Origin: Beijerinckiaceae bacterium
Lineage (GTDB): Bacteria; Pseudomonadota; Alphaproteobacteria; Rhizobiales; Beijerinckiaceae
DNA length: 64,000 bases
Assembly (NCBI GenBank): GCA_027532775.1
Contig: JAPZTO010000001.1
Span: forward strand, 744,001-808,000
Direction of reading: 5' to 3'
Part shown: positions 26,615 to 35,594 of the stretch, in pieces
How the letters are laid out: every line of letters begins with the position of its first letter
Numbering within the stretch: the first letter of the stretch is position 1
Position numbers and translations under genes: made by a program
The notes under the pieces: model-generated
What the model was told of the DNA's origin: nothing
Databases searched by the model: none
What the model saw: the letters and a program-made list of their open reading frames with translations, nothing else

Positions 26615-27664
26615 TTACTTCTTGTCGAATTCGGTCGCGAAGGCGCGGAGCTTCGGATCCGCCGCAACGCGCTTCATGAAGTCATCGGTGATGTAGGATT
26701 TCGGCTCCGGATTGGCCGGAATCGTGCCGACATCGGTGATGAACTTGCCGATCTCGCCGAACCAGCCATCGACCGTCGAGGCGCCGGCACCACGAGCGAG
26801 GATCCTGAGTTGCTCGTCGAGGCCGAAGACCGGGCGCAGGGCAAATTCCTGGTCCATCGCCCGCGGCGACACCTCGAGCCCGCCCTGCTTGTAGAATTCG
26901 AGTGCAAGCGTGCGGGCCTCGGCCGGGTTTGCCTTGGCCCAGGACCAGCCGCGCAGGAAGACCGCGAGGAACTTCGCGACATCATCCGGCCGCTCCTTGG
27001 CGAAATCCGCCCGGACAATCAGCGCACCCGGGACAATGGCGCCGGCATCGGCACCGGAGCAGAGATATTTCGCGTTGGCGCGCTCCTCGAGGGTGTAGGT
27101 GTTCGGCGCCCAGACACCGGCGAAATCGCCGTTATTCGAGGTCAGCGCCGTAATGATCTGCGCCTGGCCGAGATTGACGAACTGCATGTCTTGGGCGGCA
27201 AGACCCATCTTCACGAGGCATTTCCGGGCGGCGTAATCCACTGTCGAGTTCGTCGTGAGCAGCAGGCGCTGACCCTTGAGCGACGCGGGGTTGGCCTTGA
27301 CCGCGTCGAACTTGTCGCCGCGCACCATCATCGCGTTGGTCTTGGATTCGTCGTTCGTGATGCCGATCGTCAGGATATTGAAGCGCACTGCGCCGAGCAC
27401 TGCCGGCACCGAGCCCGTGCCGCCGACATCCCAGGATTTCGACGGAGCCGCCGCGATCTGCGGCGCGCCGGCCGGGAAGGTGCTGAAATTCGGCGCGAGG
27501 CCGACATCCTTCCACCAGCCCTTCACATTCGCATAGTGGAAGGGCAGCGCCCAGTAGAGCGAGGGCTGGTAGCTGACGCCGATCGGTGTCTGGGCCGTCG
27601 CGGAAAGCGGGGTGGTCGCCGAGAGGGCCGTGGCGAGGGCGAGGCTGGCCAGAATGCGCTTCAT
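26615..27664 (-). CDS. NitT/TauT-family substrate-binding protein
   Basis: 349 residues with a Sec signal (MKRILASLALATALSATTPLSATA) and the SsuA/TauA/NrtA-like fold start: IGVSYQPSLYWALPFHYANVKGWW, then GGTGSVPAVLG. ATG 27664 has a GGGAG SD. It should bind an anionic small organic compound (sulfonate, nitrate, pyrimidine precursor or similar) for the ATPase and permeases encoded upstream. In the operon it is separated from them by the DegT-type gene. Confidence 0.88.
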   Translation of the reverse strand: MKRILASLALATALSATTPLSATAQTPIGVSYQPSLYWALPFHYANVKGWWKDVGLAPNFSTFPAGAPQIAAAPSKSWDVGGTGSVPAVLGAVRFNILTIGITNDESKTNAMMVRGDKFDAVKANPASLKGQRLLLTTNSTVDYAARKCLVKMGLAAQDMQFVNLGQAQIITALTSNNGDFAGVWAPNTYTLEERANAKYLCSGADAGAIVPGALIVRADFAKERPDDVAKFLAVFLRGWSWAKANPAEARTLALEFYKQGGLEVSPRAMDQEFALRPVFGLDEQLRILARGAGASTVDGWFGEIGKFITDVGTIPANPEPKSYITDDFMKRVAADPKLRAFATEFDKK

Positions 27665-27692
27665 GTCTTTTCTCCCTTGTGGTTGCTTGTTG

Positions 27693-28940
27693 TCAAGCCG
27701 GCTGGCGCGGCATCGCGCCAGACGTTGGTATGGCCCCGTCCCGGGCGACGGCTTCGATCGATTCCCGGACGATGGCGGCAATCAGGTCACATTCCTCGTC
27801 GGTCAGGCTCAGCGGCGTGCGGATATCGCAGAGCCCGGCAAGGACATCATGGGTGCGCGAAAGGGCGCCCTGCTCGCCGGCGTAACGCCAATGGCGCGGC
27901 GCGCTGGTGAAGCCGATCTGGCTCCCGGCCCCGAACCATTTGACGGGGACGCCGCGGGCTTTCGCGAGGGCGAGGAAGGTCTCGACACGTTCCGGCGGCA
28001 GGCCGAGAACGGAGAACTGCACCGAAGTGGCCGAGAAATCCTGCGGGCCGCCCCGTTCCGGCACCTTGAGATGCTGGCTGCGGCGCAGCCCGGCGGCGAT
28101 ACGGTCATGGATCGCATTCCAGCGGGCGGCGCGGGCGGGCAATTCGGCCAGTTGAGGGCGCAAAATGGCCGCAGCAAGCGCGCTCATCCGCAGGCTGAAA
28201 TTCGGGACATGTTCGGCAACAGCCTCCAGCGCGGCCGGCCCGGGCGAACTGAGATGCTGGCCATGGAGCATGTAGCTGCCGGAATGAAGGATCGCGCGCG
28301 CCGCCATCTCTTCGTCATCCAGCACCAGGAAGCCGCCCTCGCCCGCATTGAGATGCTTGTAGGTCTGGGCGCTGAAGGCCGCCGCCGCGCCGAAGGTGCC
28401 AATGGTGCGCCCGTTCCAGCGCGCGCAGAGCGAATGGGCGCAATCCTCGACGACCTGCAGGTCGCATTCCGACGCCACCGCCATCACGGCATCCATATCC
28501 GCGAGATGGCCGCGCATATGCGAGAGCAGCAGGACCCGCGCACCGGAGGATGCGGCCTTTCGGCGGAGATCGTCCGGATCGATCACGTAATCCGGGCCAA
28601 TCTCGACAATGACCGGCCGTGCCGCCGCATGGAGGATCGCACCCGGCACCGGGGCCAACGTAAAGCCGTTGACGAGAACCGGATCGCCCGGCTGGACGCC
28701 CAGCACCTTGAGCGCGAGGAACAGCGCGCCGCCGCCGGAATTGACCGCGATGCAGAAGCGACGGCCGAGAAAAGCCGCGAATTCCCTTTCCAGCAACGAA
28801 ACATCGAGCTGGTCGGCACCCATCTCGCCATAGCGGAACAGCCGCCCGCTCCGCATGAGTTCCACCGCGCGGGCAATGCCGGCCTCGGGAATCGGCGTCG
28901 GCTCGGTCAGGTCGCGCATCAGGCGCGCGGGTTCAGACAT
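27693..28940 (-). CDS. DegT/DnrJ/EryC1/StrS-family PLP aminotransferase
   Basis: 415 residues, fold type I. The PLP lysine is in SAQTYKHLNAGEGGFL, with GEGG typical of sugar aminotransferases; VNSGGGALFLAL and VVEDCAHSL (Asp that holds the pyridine N) are in their usual order. The family transaminates keto-sugars, but members act on other carbonyls. Its start overlaps the ATPase gene by eight bases and it lies between transporter genes, so it belongs to the same operon and probably handles the imported compound or a derivative. No nucleotide-sugar genes are near. Confidence 0.83.
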   Translation of the reverse strand: MSEPARLMRDLTEPTPIPEAGIARAVELMRSGRLFRYGEMGADQLDVSLLEREFAAFLGRRFCIAVNSGGGALFLALKVLGVQPGDPVLVNGFTLAPVPGAILHAAARPVIVEIGPDYVIDPDDLRRKAASSGARVLLLSHMRGHLADMDAVMAVASECDLQVVEDCAHSLCARWNGRTIGTFGAAAAFSAQTYKHLNAGEGGFLVLDDEEMAARAILHSGSYMLHGQHLSSPGPAALEAVAEHVPNFSLRMSALAAAILRPQLAELPARAARWNAIHDRIAAGLRRSQHLKVPERGGPQDFSATSVQFSVLGLPPERVETFLALAKARGVPVKWFGAGSQIGFTSAPRHWRYAGEQGALSRTHDVLAGLCDIRTPLSLTDEECDLIAAIVRESIEAVARDGAIPTSGAMPRQPA

Positions 28941-29730
28941 CCTTGAACCCCTTTTCCTCGCGCAGCGACTTCCAGATATGCGTACGCAGATGGACGAAGG
29001 ATTCGAGATCCATCACATCCTCGATCCGGGCATGGCTGTCCCAGTTCTCGCGCTCGCGGACGGCCTTGATGTCGAGCACTTCCTTGATGCGGCCGGGGCG
29101 CCGCGTCATGATCGCCACGCGGTCGGCGAGATAGACCGCTTCCTCGACGGCATGGGTGATGAAGAGCACCGTGCGCGGATTGTGGCGGGCCAGCCGGACA
29201 AGTTCCTCCTGCATCACCACCCGGGTCTGGGCATCAAGCGCGCCGAAAGGCTCGTCCATCAACAGCACTTCCGGATCAAGCACATAGGCGCGGGCAATGG
29301 CCACGCGCTGCTGCATGCCGCCGGAGAGCTGATGCGGGAAGGCATCGACATGGGTCTCGAGGTTCATCAGCTTCAGCGCGCTGGCCACGAGATCATTGCG
29401 CTCGCCCACGGGCAGGTTCTTGTTGCGCAGGCCGAGTTCGATGTTCTCGCGCACGGTCTTCCACGGAAAGAGTGCGAATTGCTGGAACACCACCGCGCGG
29501 TCCGGCCCGGGTGCGGTGACAGGACGGCCATTGACCAGCACCGAGCCGGCGCTGGCGGCCTCGAAGCCGGCGACCATACGCAGGCATGTGGTCTTGCCGC
29601 AGCCGGAGGGGCCGACAATGGCCACGAATTCCTTGTCGGCAATGTCGAGGTTGATGTCATCCAGCGCTTTCACGCCGCCGGTGCCGTGCCCGAAGACCTT
29701 GTCGACATTCCGGAAGCTGATCGACCCCAT
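28933..29730 (-). CDS. NitT/TauT ABC transporter ATP-binding protein (SsuB/TauB type)
   Basis: 265 residues. Walker A GPSGCGKTTC, Q-loop VVFQQFALFPWKTV, signature LSGGMQQRVAIARA, Walker B VLLMDEPFGALDAQTR and switch His LFITHAVEEAV are intact; the FPWKTV and HAVEEA motifs mark the nitrate/sulfonate/taurine subclass. It follows the second permease by nine bases. Confidence 0.92.
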   Translation of the reverse strand: MGSISFRNVDKVFGHGTGGVKALDDINLDIADKEFVAIVGPSGCGKTTCLRMVAGFEAASAGSVLVNGRPVTAPGPDRAVVFQQFALFPWKTVRENIELGLRNKNLPVGERNDLVASALKLMNLETHVDAFPHQLSGGMQQRVAIARAYVLDPEVLLMDEPFGALDAQTRVVMQEELVRLARHNPRTVLFITHAVEEAVYLADRVAIMTRRPGRIKEVLDIKAVRERENWDSHARIEDVMDLESFVHLRTHIWKSLREEKGFKDV

Positions 29731-29739
29731 GGCTGCCCC

Positions 29740-30528
29740 TTACGAATCCAAACCGCGCCGGCGACGAAGCCAGCCCTCGCCCTGACGCAGCAGGACATCG
29801 ATCAGCATGCCGACCAGCCCGATGGCGATCATGCCGGCCATAACGGTGGGCGTCTGGACCGAGCCCTGCGCCTGCACCATCATGAAGCCCACACCGGCGG
29901 CGGCGACGATCAGCTCGGCCCCGACGAGGCTTTGCCAGCCGAGGCCCGCCGAGACGCGCAGGCCGGCAATGATCGAGGGAACGGCCGCCGGCAGCAGAAC
30001 CTCGAGGATCATTCGCGAGGACGGCGTCCCCAGCATGCGGGCGGCCTCGATCAGGCGCGGCTCGACGAACCGCGCCCCGCGATAGGCGTTGATCAGGCAG
30101 GGCGGAAAGGCCCCGGCGAAGATGATCATGATCGGCCCGCCGACACCCGTGCCGAACCAGAGTGCAGCAAAGGGCACCCAGGCGATCGGCGCGATGAAGC
30201 GCAGCCCGTCGAAGATGGGTGTCACGATATCGTCCAGCAGGCGGAAGAAGCCCATCAGCAACCCGAGCGGCACCCCGATGGCCGCCGCCAGCAGCACGCC
30301 ATAGGCATAACGCTGGAAGCTGGAGGCGAGATGGGCCGGCAGGGTGGCGCCAGCGAAGGGTGCGGTCAGCAGATGGACAAAGCGCGACGCGACATCGAGG
30401 GGGCCCGGCAGGAACTGGGCGGGAACGATCCCCGAAACCGACAGGAAACTCCAGAGGCCGATGAAGCTGACGAGGCCGGCAAGGCCAAGCAGCACCGTTT
30501 CGCGAAAGCCGAGAGGGGGCGATGTCAT
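29740..30528 (-). CDS. NitT/TauT ABC transporter permease (second)
   Basis: 262 residues, six membrane helices, SsuC/TauC-type loop FVEPRLIEAARMLGTPSSRMILEVLLP. ATG 30528 lies two bases after the stop of the first permease. A much longer frame through this region in the same phase runs through the other permease and is not the gene. Confidence 0.9.
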   Translation of the reverse strand: MTSPPLGFRETVLLGLAGLVSFIGLWSFLSVSGIVPAQFLPGPLDVASRFVHLLTAPFAGATLPAHLASSFQRYAYGVLLAAAIGVPLGLLMGFFRLLDDIVTPIFDGLRFIAPIAWVPFAALWFGTGVGGPIMIIFAGAFPPCLINAYRGARFVEPRLIEAARMLGTPSSRMILEVLLPAAVPSIIAGLRVSAGLGWQSLVGAELIVAAAGVGFMMVQAQGSVQTPTVMAGMIAIGLVGMLIDVLLRQGEGWLRRRRGLDS

Positions 30529-30530
30529 GG

Positions 30531-31316
30531 CTAGTCCCTCGCCGCCACGTTCCAGGCAAGGGCCCTCCGCTCGACCCGCGCGAGGAGCAGCGTCGTCACC
30601 CAGCCGAGGATGCCGACCGTGACCATCCCGACAAGGATCATCCCGGGATAGATATCCTGCTGCGCCATGTTCAGCACGAAACCGACACCGACCAGCGCGC
30701 CGACGAGTTCCGCTGCCACCAGCGTGGTCCAGCTTGCCTGAAGTGACAGGCGCAGGCCGGTGAAGATCATCGGCAGGGAGGCCGGGAGGATGACCTCGCG
30801 CACCATGCGCAAGCGCGGTGTGCCGAGCATGCGGGCGGCCTCGAGGATCGGCTTGTCGATATTCCGCACGCCGGTGAAGGCATTGATGACCGACGGCACG
30901 AAGGCGGAGAACCAGATCACGAGGATCTTCGCCGCATCCCCGAGGCCGAGCCAGAGAATGGCCAGAGGAATCCAGGCGAGCGGCGGGATGGGCCGGATAA
31001 TCAGGAAAACCGGATTGATAAAGGCCTCGACCCGGCGGTTCCAGCCCATCCAGAGGCCCAGCGGCACCCCGGTCAGCACGGCGACGGTGAAGCCCATCAG
31101 CACGAGCTTCAGGCTGTGGAATGCGTGGCTGGCCAGGGTCGAGCCGGCATAGCCGCGCCCGTTGATCTGCTTCAGCGAGAGCCAGAATTCCGCCGGCGAG
31201 GGAAAGCGCGCGCCGGTGACGAGCCCGGTGAAGGTGGTCAGCCCGAACCACAGCACAACGAGACCGATCACGGTCATGCCGCCGATGAGTGTCCTGCGAC
31301 TGGCCACGGACGCCAT
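30531..31316 (-). CDS. NitT/TauT ABC transporter permease (first)
   Basis: 261 residues, six membrane helices, coupling loop NIDKPILEAARMLGTPRLRMVREVILP, parallel to that of the second permease, showing a heterodimeric channel. It is the promoter-proximal gene of the operon running to 23448. Upstream is the 176-base divergent gap with three operator-like palindromes shared with the LacI gene. Confidence 0.9.
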   Translation of the reverse strand: MASVASRRTLIGGMTVIGLVVLWFGLTTFTGLVTGARFPSPAEFWLSLKQINGRGYAGSTLASHAFHSLKLVLMGFTVAVLTGVPLGLWMGWNRRVEAFINPVFLIIRPIPPLAWIPLAILWLGLGDAAKILVIWFSAFVPSVINAFTGVRNIDKPILEAARMLGTPRLRMVREVILPASLPMIFTGLRLSLQASWTTLVAAELVGALVGVGFVLNMAQQDIYPGMILVGMVTVGILGWVTTLLLARVERRALAWNVAARD

Positions 31317-31353
31317 GCAGCGCGACCTCCCTGATTGTCTCGCGCTTTTCTTT

Positions 31354-31367
31354 TGAAAGCGCTTTCA
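31354..31367. promoter_or_regulatory. LacI-family operator O1 (perfect palindrome)
   Basis: TGAAAGCGCTTTCA is a perfect 14-base palindrome with the central CG that LacI-family proteins prefer. It lies 37 bases upstream of the first permease start, so the bound repressor would block that promoter. Confidence 0.8.
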
Positions 31368-31412
31368 TACAGAGTGATCGGACCGACATGGCGAGTCAAC
31401 GGGTGTTGAGGA

Positions 31413-31426
31413 TGAAAGTTTTTTCA
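31413..31426. promoter_or_regulatory. LacI-family operator O2 (degenerate)
   Basis: TGAAAGTTTTTTCA matches O1 at 11 of 14 positions and lies 59 bases from it centre to centre, compatible with DNA looping. Confidence 0.55.
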
Positions 31427-31469
31427 ACCGCCATTGCCTCGTTTGGCGCGACGGGATATCGGACCCTGC

Positions 31470-31483
31470 TGAAATTTCTTTCA
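31470..31483. promoter_or_regulatory. LacI-family operator O3 next to the repressor gene
   Basis: TGAAATTTCTTTCA matches O1 at 11 of 14 positions, lies 57 bases from O2 and ends 9 bases before the lacI-type start, overlapping the region of its ribosome binding site. This would give autoregulation. Confidence 0.55.
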
Positions 31484-31492
31484 CGAGGTGCG

Positions 31493-32509
31493 ATGGCCAG
31501 GAACCGGATCCGATTGAGCGAAGTTGCGCGCGAAGCCGGCGTTTCGCCGGCCACGGTTTCGCGTGCGATCAGCCAGCCGGATCTGCTTTCGCCGGAGACG
31601 CTGGCCCGCGTCCGGCGGGCGGCGGACCATCTGGGCTATCGCCCCGATGCTGCCGCGCGGGCCTTGGCCTCCGGGCGCTCGATGACGATCGGCGCGGTGA
31701 TGCCGACACTCGACAATGCCATTTTCTCCAAGGCTTTGCAGGCGATGCAGGCTCAACTGGCCGAGGATGGCTACCAGCTGCTGGTCGCCTCGCATGATTA
31801 CAGCAAGGCCGCCGAGGCCGAATGCATCCGCACGCTTCTGGCGCGCGGTGTCGACGGGCTGATCCTGGTCGGGGCGGAGCGGATTGCCGAGGCCGCGCAA
31901 CTGCTTGCGCAATCCGGCCTTCCGGTGGTCATGACCTGGTGCGCACCGGACGGGGCGCCCTCGGTGCTGGTCGATAACGAGCATGCCGGCCTGCTAGCGA
32001 CCCGGCATCTGATCGCGCTTGGCCATCGCCGGATCGGGGTGATTACCGGCGCGACGCGTTTCAATGACCGCCAGCGCGGGCGCTATCGCGGCGCGCGCCG
32101 CGCGCTGGAGGAAGCCGGCCTGACGCTGCCGCCGGCCCTTGCCTGCGAGCAGGCGACCACATTGGCCGGCGGCCGGATGGGCTGCGCCCAGTTGCTCGAC
32201 CTCGCCGAGCCGCCCACAGCCATTGTCGGCGGGATCGATCTCATCGCCATCGGCTGCATGGTCGAGGCACAGGCCCGCGGCCTCGCCATTCCGGCGGATC
32301 TCTCGGTGGCGGGGATCGACGATCTCGACATGTCCGCGCATGTCTCGCCCTCGCTGACGACAGTGCATGTGCCGACGGCAAGGATCGGCACCGAGGCGGC
32401 GCGGATGATGGTCGCCATCCTGCGGGACGAGCCCGGCCCGACGACGCTGACGCTGCCGGTCGACCTGATCGTCCGCCGCTCCACCGGACCGGCGCCGGCC
32501 CGGGGATAA
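31493..32509 (+). CDS. LacI-family transcription regulator
   Basis: 338 residues. HTH at about 8-27 ([20 protein letters not shown]), hinge helix LASGRS near 58-63 and a periplasmic-binding-protein-like effector domain ending in [12 protein letters not shown]. The HTH residues SPATVSR fit operators of TGAAA-type palindromes. ATG 31493 is the start that begins the HTH normally; upstream in-frame starts overlap the operators. It probably represses the NitT/TauT-HpsN operon and itself. The effector domain is of the GntR (gluconate) type, for which sugar acids or small polyols are usual ligands. Confidence 0.9.
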   Translation: MARNRIRLSEVAREAGVSPATVSRAISQPDLLSPETLARVRRAADHLGYRPDAAARALASGRSMTIGAVMPTLDNAIFSKALQAMQAQLAEDGYQLLVASHDYSKAAEAECIRTLLARGVDGLILVGAERIAEAAQLLAQSGLPVVMTWCAPDGAPSVLVDNEHAGLLATRHLIALGHRRIGVITGATRFNDRQRGRYRGARRALEEAGLTLPPALACEQATTLAGGRMGCAQLLDLAEPPTAIVGGIDLIAIGCMVEAQARGLAIPADLSVAGIDDLDMSAHVSPSLTTVHVPTARIGTEAARMMVAILRDEPGPTTLTLPVDLIVRRSTGPAPARG

Positions 32510-32553
32510 GGGCGCGGGTGGTCGCAGGCGTTTACCTTACTGGCGGAGTGAGA

Positions 32554-32630
32554 TGGCGCACCCGGCAGGATTCGAACCTGCGACCTTTGGATTCGGAATC
32601 CAACACTCTATCCAGCTGAGCTACGGGTGC
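32554..32630 (-). tRNA. tRNA-Arg (anticodon CCG)
   Basis: Cloverleaf on the minus strand: acceptor GCACCCG / CGGGTGC, discriminator G and encoded CCA, D-arm, anticodon stem TTGGA/TCCAA with loop TTCCGAA (anticodon CCG, reads CGG), T-arm with GTTCGAATC. 77 bases in total. Confidence 0.97.
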
Positions 32631-32755
32631 GTGCAAACCCCGTTTAGCGGATGATTCCGGGCTCCGCAACGGAGCTTTCCGCACGAGGGCGATTTTCCCT
32701 GCGCCATGCGCCGCCGCTGCCGGAGAAGGACCCCTGCAGCGCCAGCAGGCGAGGC

Positions 32756-33742
32756 TCAAAGCCCTTCAAAGAGCAGGCTGGAAATGTAGCGCTCGGCGAA
32801 GGACGGCACGATGAAGAGGATGTTCTTGCCGGCATTTTCCGGCCGGCGGGCGAGTTCGAGCGCCGCAGCCGTGGCCGCACCCGAGGAAATGCCGCCGGGA
32901 ATCGCCTCGATCCGCGCGAGCTGGCGGGCCGTGGCGATGGCGGTGGCGCTGTCGATGCGGACAACTTCGTCGATCACCGCCCGATCGAGGATCTCGGGGA
33001 CAAAGCCAGCCCCGATGCCCTGGATCTTGTGCGAGCCGGGCTCGCCGCCCGAGAGGACAGGGCTCTCGACCGGCTCGACCGCCACGACCTTGAGGCCGGG
33101 GCGGCGCGGCTTGAGAACCTGGCCGACCCCGGTGATCGTGCCGCCGGTGCCGACGCCGGCAACGAAGAAATCGATCTCGCCGCCCATATCGTTCCAGATT
33201 TCCTCGGCCGTGGTGTTGCGGTGGACGAGCGGGTTGGCGGGATTGCGGAATTGCTGCGGGATGACCGCGTTCGGCGTTTCCGCGACGATTTCCTCGGCCT
33301 TGGCAATGGCGCCTTTCATGCCCTTGCCCGGTTCGGTCAGAACGAGCTCGGCGCCGAGATAGGCGAGCATCTTGCGGCGCTCGATCGACATGGATTCCGG
33401 CATGGTCAGGATCAGGCGATAGCCCTTGGCAGCCGCGACAAAGGCGAGCGCGATGCCGGTATTGCCGGAGGTCGGCTCGACCAGCACCGTCTTGCCCGGG
33501 GTGATCCGGCCTTCCGCCTCGGCGACCTCGATCATCGAGAGGCCGATCCGGTCCTTCACCGAGGCGAGCGGATTGAAGAATTCGAGCTTGGCGAAAAGGT
33601 TGGCCTTCACGCCCTCGGCACGGGCGAGGCGATCAAGCCGGATGACGGGCGTATCGCCGATCGTCTCGGTGATCGAGGAATAGACCCGGCCGCGGCCCGG
33701 CTTGCGGGCATTGCCGGTTTCGGTTTTCGACTGGACACTCAT
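32756..33742 (-). CDS. cysK: Cysteine synthase A (O-acetylserine sulfhydrylase)
   Basis: 328 residues, PLP fold type II. The PLP lysine is in [11 protein letters not shown], with the asparagine loop [12 protein letters not shown] and the phosphate loop [12 protein letters not shown]. It converts O-acetylserine and sulfide to cysteine. The C-terminus ([10 protein letters not shown]) matches the tail seen in CysK proteins. It stands alone after dut; an 11-base inverted repeat links its leader to the end of dut. Confidence 0.95.
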   Translation of the reverse strand: MSVQSKTETGNARKPGRGRVYSSITETIGDTPVIRLDRLARAEGVKANLFAKLEFFNPLASVKDRIGLSMIEVAEAEGRITPGKTVLVEPTSGNTGIALAFVAAAKGYRLILTMPESMSIERRKMLAYLGAELVLTEPGKGMKGAIAKAEEIVAETPNAVIPQQFRNPANPLVHRNTTAEEIWNDMGGEIDFFVAGVGTGGTITGVGQVLKPRRPGLKVVAVEPVESPVLSGGEPGSHKIQGIGAGFVPEILDRAVIDEVVRIDSATAIATARQLARIEAIPGGISSGAATAAALELARRPENAGKNILFIVPSFAERYISSLLFEGL

Positions 33743-33865
33743 GGAGGCGCCTTCAGGTTGGAAGCTTTCCTCCTGAAGCTAGGCCCTGCCAGAGGGAGAA
33801 ACAAGTTCTCTCGACTTGCCATTTCAAGGGCGCCAGCAGAAAATTCATCCTTCCAGTGGAGAATT

Positions 33866-34324
33866 TCAGGAGGAACTTCCGGTCGAGCCGAAACCGCCCT
33901 GGCCTCTTGCCGTCGCATCGACCTCGCCTGTTGTCGCCAGGCGGGCCTGCAGAACCGACGCGACCACGCATTGGGCGACGCGCTCGCCCCGCGTGAAGGA
34001 CCATGGCTCCTGACCGAGATTGATCAGCAGCACCTTCACTTCGCCGCGATAGTCGGAATCGATGGTGCCCGGCGCATTGGCCACGGTCACGCCATGCTTG
34101 AAAGCGAGGCCGGAGCGCGGGCGGATCTGGGCCTCGAACCCCTCCGGCAGGGCGAAGACGAGCCCGGTGGGCACGAGCAGGCGCTGACCGGGCGAGAGCC
34201 GCCAGACCTCGTTCTCGGGAATGGCCGCGGCAAGATCAAAGCCGGCGGCCCCGGCCGTCTGGTAGGCCGGCAGCGGCAAGCCCTCGGCATGCGGGAGGCG
34301 CTGGATCGGGAGGGTGACGCTCAT
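33866..34324 (-). CDS. dut: dUTP diphosphatase
   Basis: 152 residues, trimeric dUTPase. All five motifs are present: [20 protein letters not shown] (motif 2), [13 protein letters not shown] (motif 3), the RVAQCVV strand (motif 4) and the C-terminal arm [11 protein letters not shown] (motif 5). It hydrolyses dUTP to dUMP and PPi. The ATG overlaps the coaBC stop. Confidence 0.97.
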   Translation of the reverse strand: MSVTLPIQRLPHAEGLPLPAYQTAGAAGFDLAAAIPENEVWRLSPGQRLLVPTGLVFALPEGFEAQIRPRSGLAFKHGVTVANAPGTIDSDYRGEVKVLLINLGQEPWSFTRGERVAQCVVASVLQARLATTGEVDATARGQGGFGSTGSSS

Positions 34325-35583
34325 GCAACGCCCCCGACAAGGGCGGCGAAGCGCTGCATCAGTGCCGCCGCAACCTCGACCTTCGCCATCTCCGGCAAAG
34401 TGGTGACGCTGGCGGCATCGATGACGTGAACGATGTTGCGATCGCCGCCCATGACACCGCTGGCGGGCGAGACATCATTGGCGACAATGATATCGCAGCC
34501 CTTGCGGAGCCGCTTGGCCGTGGCATGGCCGATGACATTCTCGGTTTCCGCGGCAAAACCGATCACCAGCGGCGGGCGCCGCGTGGGGTGCCGGGCGATA
34601 CGGGCAAGGATATCCGGGTTTTCCGTCAGGCGGAGCGGCGGGATAGCATTGCCGTCCTTCTTGAGCTTCTGACCGGCCTCATCCTCGACGCGCCAGTCGG
34701 CGACGGCGGCGGCGAAGATGGCGAGATCGGCCGGCAGGGCCTGCTCGACGGCGCGGTCCATCTCGCGCGCGGTCTCGACGCGGATCACGGTGATGCCAGC
34801 CGGGTCGGGCAGGGTCACCGGCCCTGAAACCAGGGTCACCCGCGCACCGAGGGTCCGCGCGGCCTCGGCCAGGGCGTAGCCCTGCTTGCCGGAGGAACGG
34901 TTGGCGATGTAGCGCACCGGGTCGATCGGCTCATGCGTCGGCCCGGCGGTAATCAGCACATGGCGTCCCGAAAGCGGCCCGGAAATGGGAACCGGGGCCT
35001 GCCAGTCCGGCATGGGGATCACGGTCGGCCCGGCAAGCGCCGCGACGATGGCCTCGAGGATCGCAGCCGGCTCCGCCATCCGCCCGGGGCCGAATTCACC
35101 GCAGGCCATCTCGCCGGCATCCGGGCCGACAAGCCGCACGCCATCCTGCTTCAGGGTGGCAAGGTTGCGCTGCGTCGCCGGGTGCAGCCACATCCGGACA
35201 TTCATGGCGGGCGCCATCAGGATCCGCTTGTCGGTGGCGAGCAGGGCCGTCGAGGCGAGATCATTGGCGAGGCCATTGGCGGTCTTGGCCATGAGATCCG
35301 CCGTGGCCGGGGCCACGACGACGAGATCGGCCGAGCGGGACAGCTCGATATGCCCCATCTCGACCTCGTCCGTCAGGGAGAAGAGATCTTCCTGGACCTT
35401 GTTGCCTGTCAGGCCAGCCAGCGTCAGCGGGGTAACAAACTGGCTGCCAGCCCGGGTGAGGATGACCCGGACATCGCCTCCGGCCTTCCGGATCAACCGG
35501 ACAAGCTCGGCGCTCTTGTAGGCCGCGATGCCCCCCCCGATCACCAGCAGGATCGAACGTCCTTGAAGCACGGGTTGAGCCAT
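34321..35583 (-). CDS. coaBC: Bifunctional phosphopantothenoylcysteine decarboxylase / phosphopantothenate-cysteine ligase
   Basis: 420 residues. CoaC part (FMN) about 1-185: [22 protein letters not shown] (PXMNXXMW) and the [10 protein letters not shown] substrate loop; CoaB part from about 195: [25 protein letters not shown] and VGFAAETEN. It makes 4'-phosphopantetheine from phosphopantothenate and cysteine in CoA synthesis. It sits twelve bases after ubiB and overlaps dut, a gene order common in alphaproteobacteria. Confidence 0.97.
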   Translation of the reverse strand: MAQPVLQGRSILLVIGGGIAAYKSAELVRLIRKAGGDVRVILTRAGSQFVTPLTLAGLTGNKVQEDLFSLTDEVEMGHIELSRSADLVVVAPATADLMAKTANGLANDLASTALLATDKRILMAPAMNVRMWLHPATQRNLATLKQDGVRLVGPDAGEMACGEFGPGRMAEPAAILEAIVAALAGPTVIPMPDWQAPVPISGPLSGRHVLITAGPTHEPIDPVRYIANRSSGKQGYALAEAARTLGARVTLVSGPVTLPDPAGITVIRVETAREMDRAVEQALPADLAIFAAAVADWRVEDEAGQKLKKDGNAIPPLRLTENPDILARIARHPTRRPPLVIGFAAETENVIGHATAKRLRKGCDIIVANDVSPASGVMGGDRNIVHVIDAASVTTLPEMAKVEVAAALMQRFAALVGGVA

Positions 35584-35594
35584 GGTTCGCCCCC

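Noticed and set aside
29740-31389. A 549-codon frame that covers both NitT/TauT permeases
   Set aside because: Its first half is out of frame with permease 1; the real second permease starts at 30528 in that frame.
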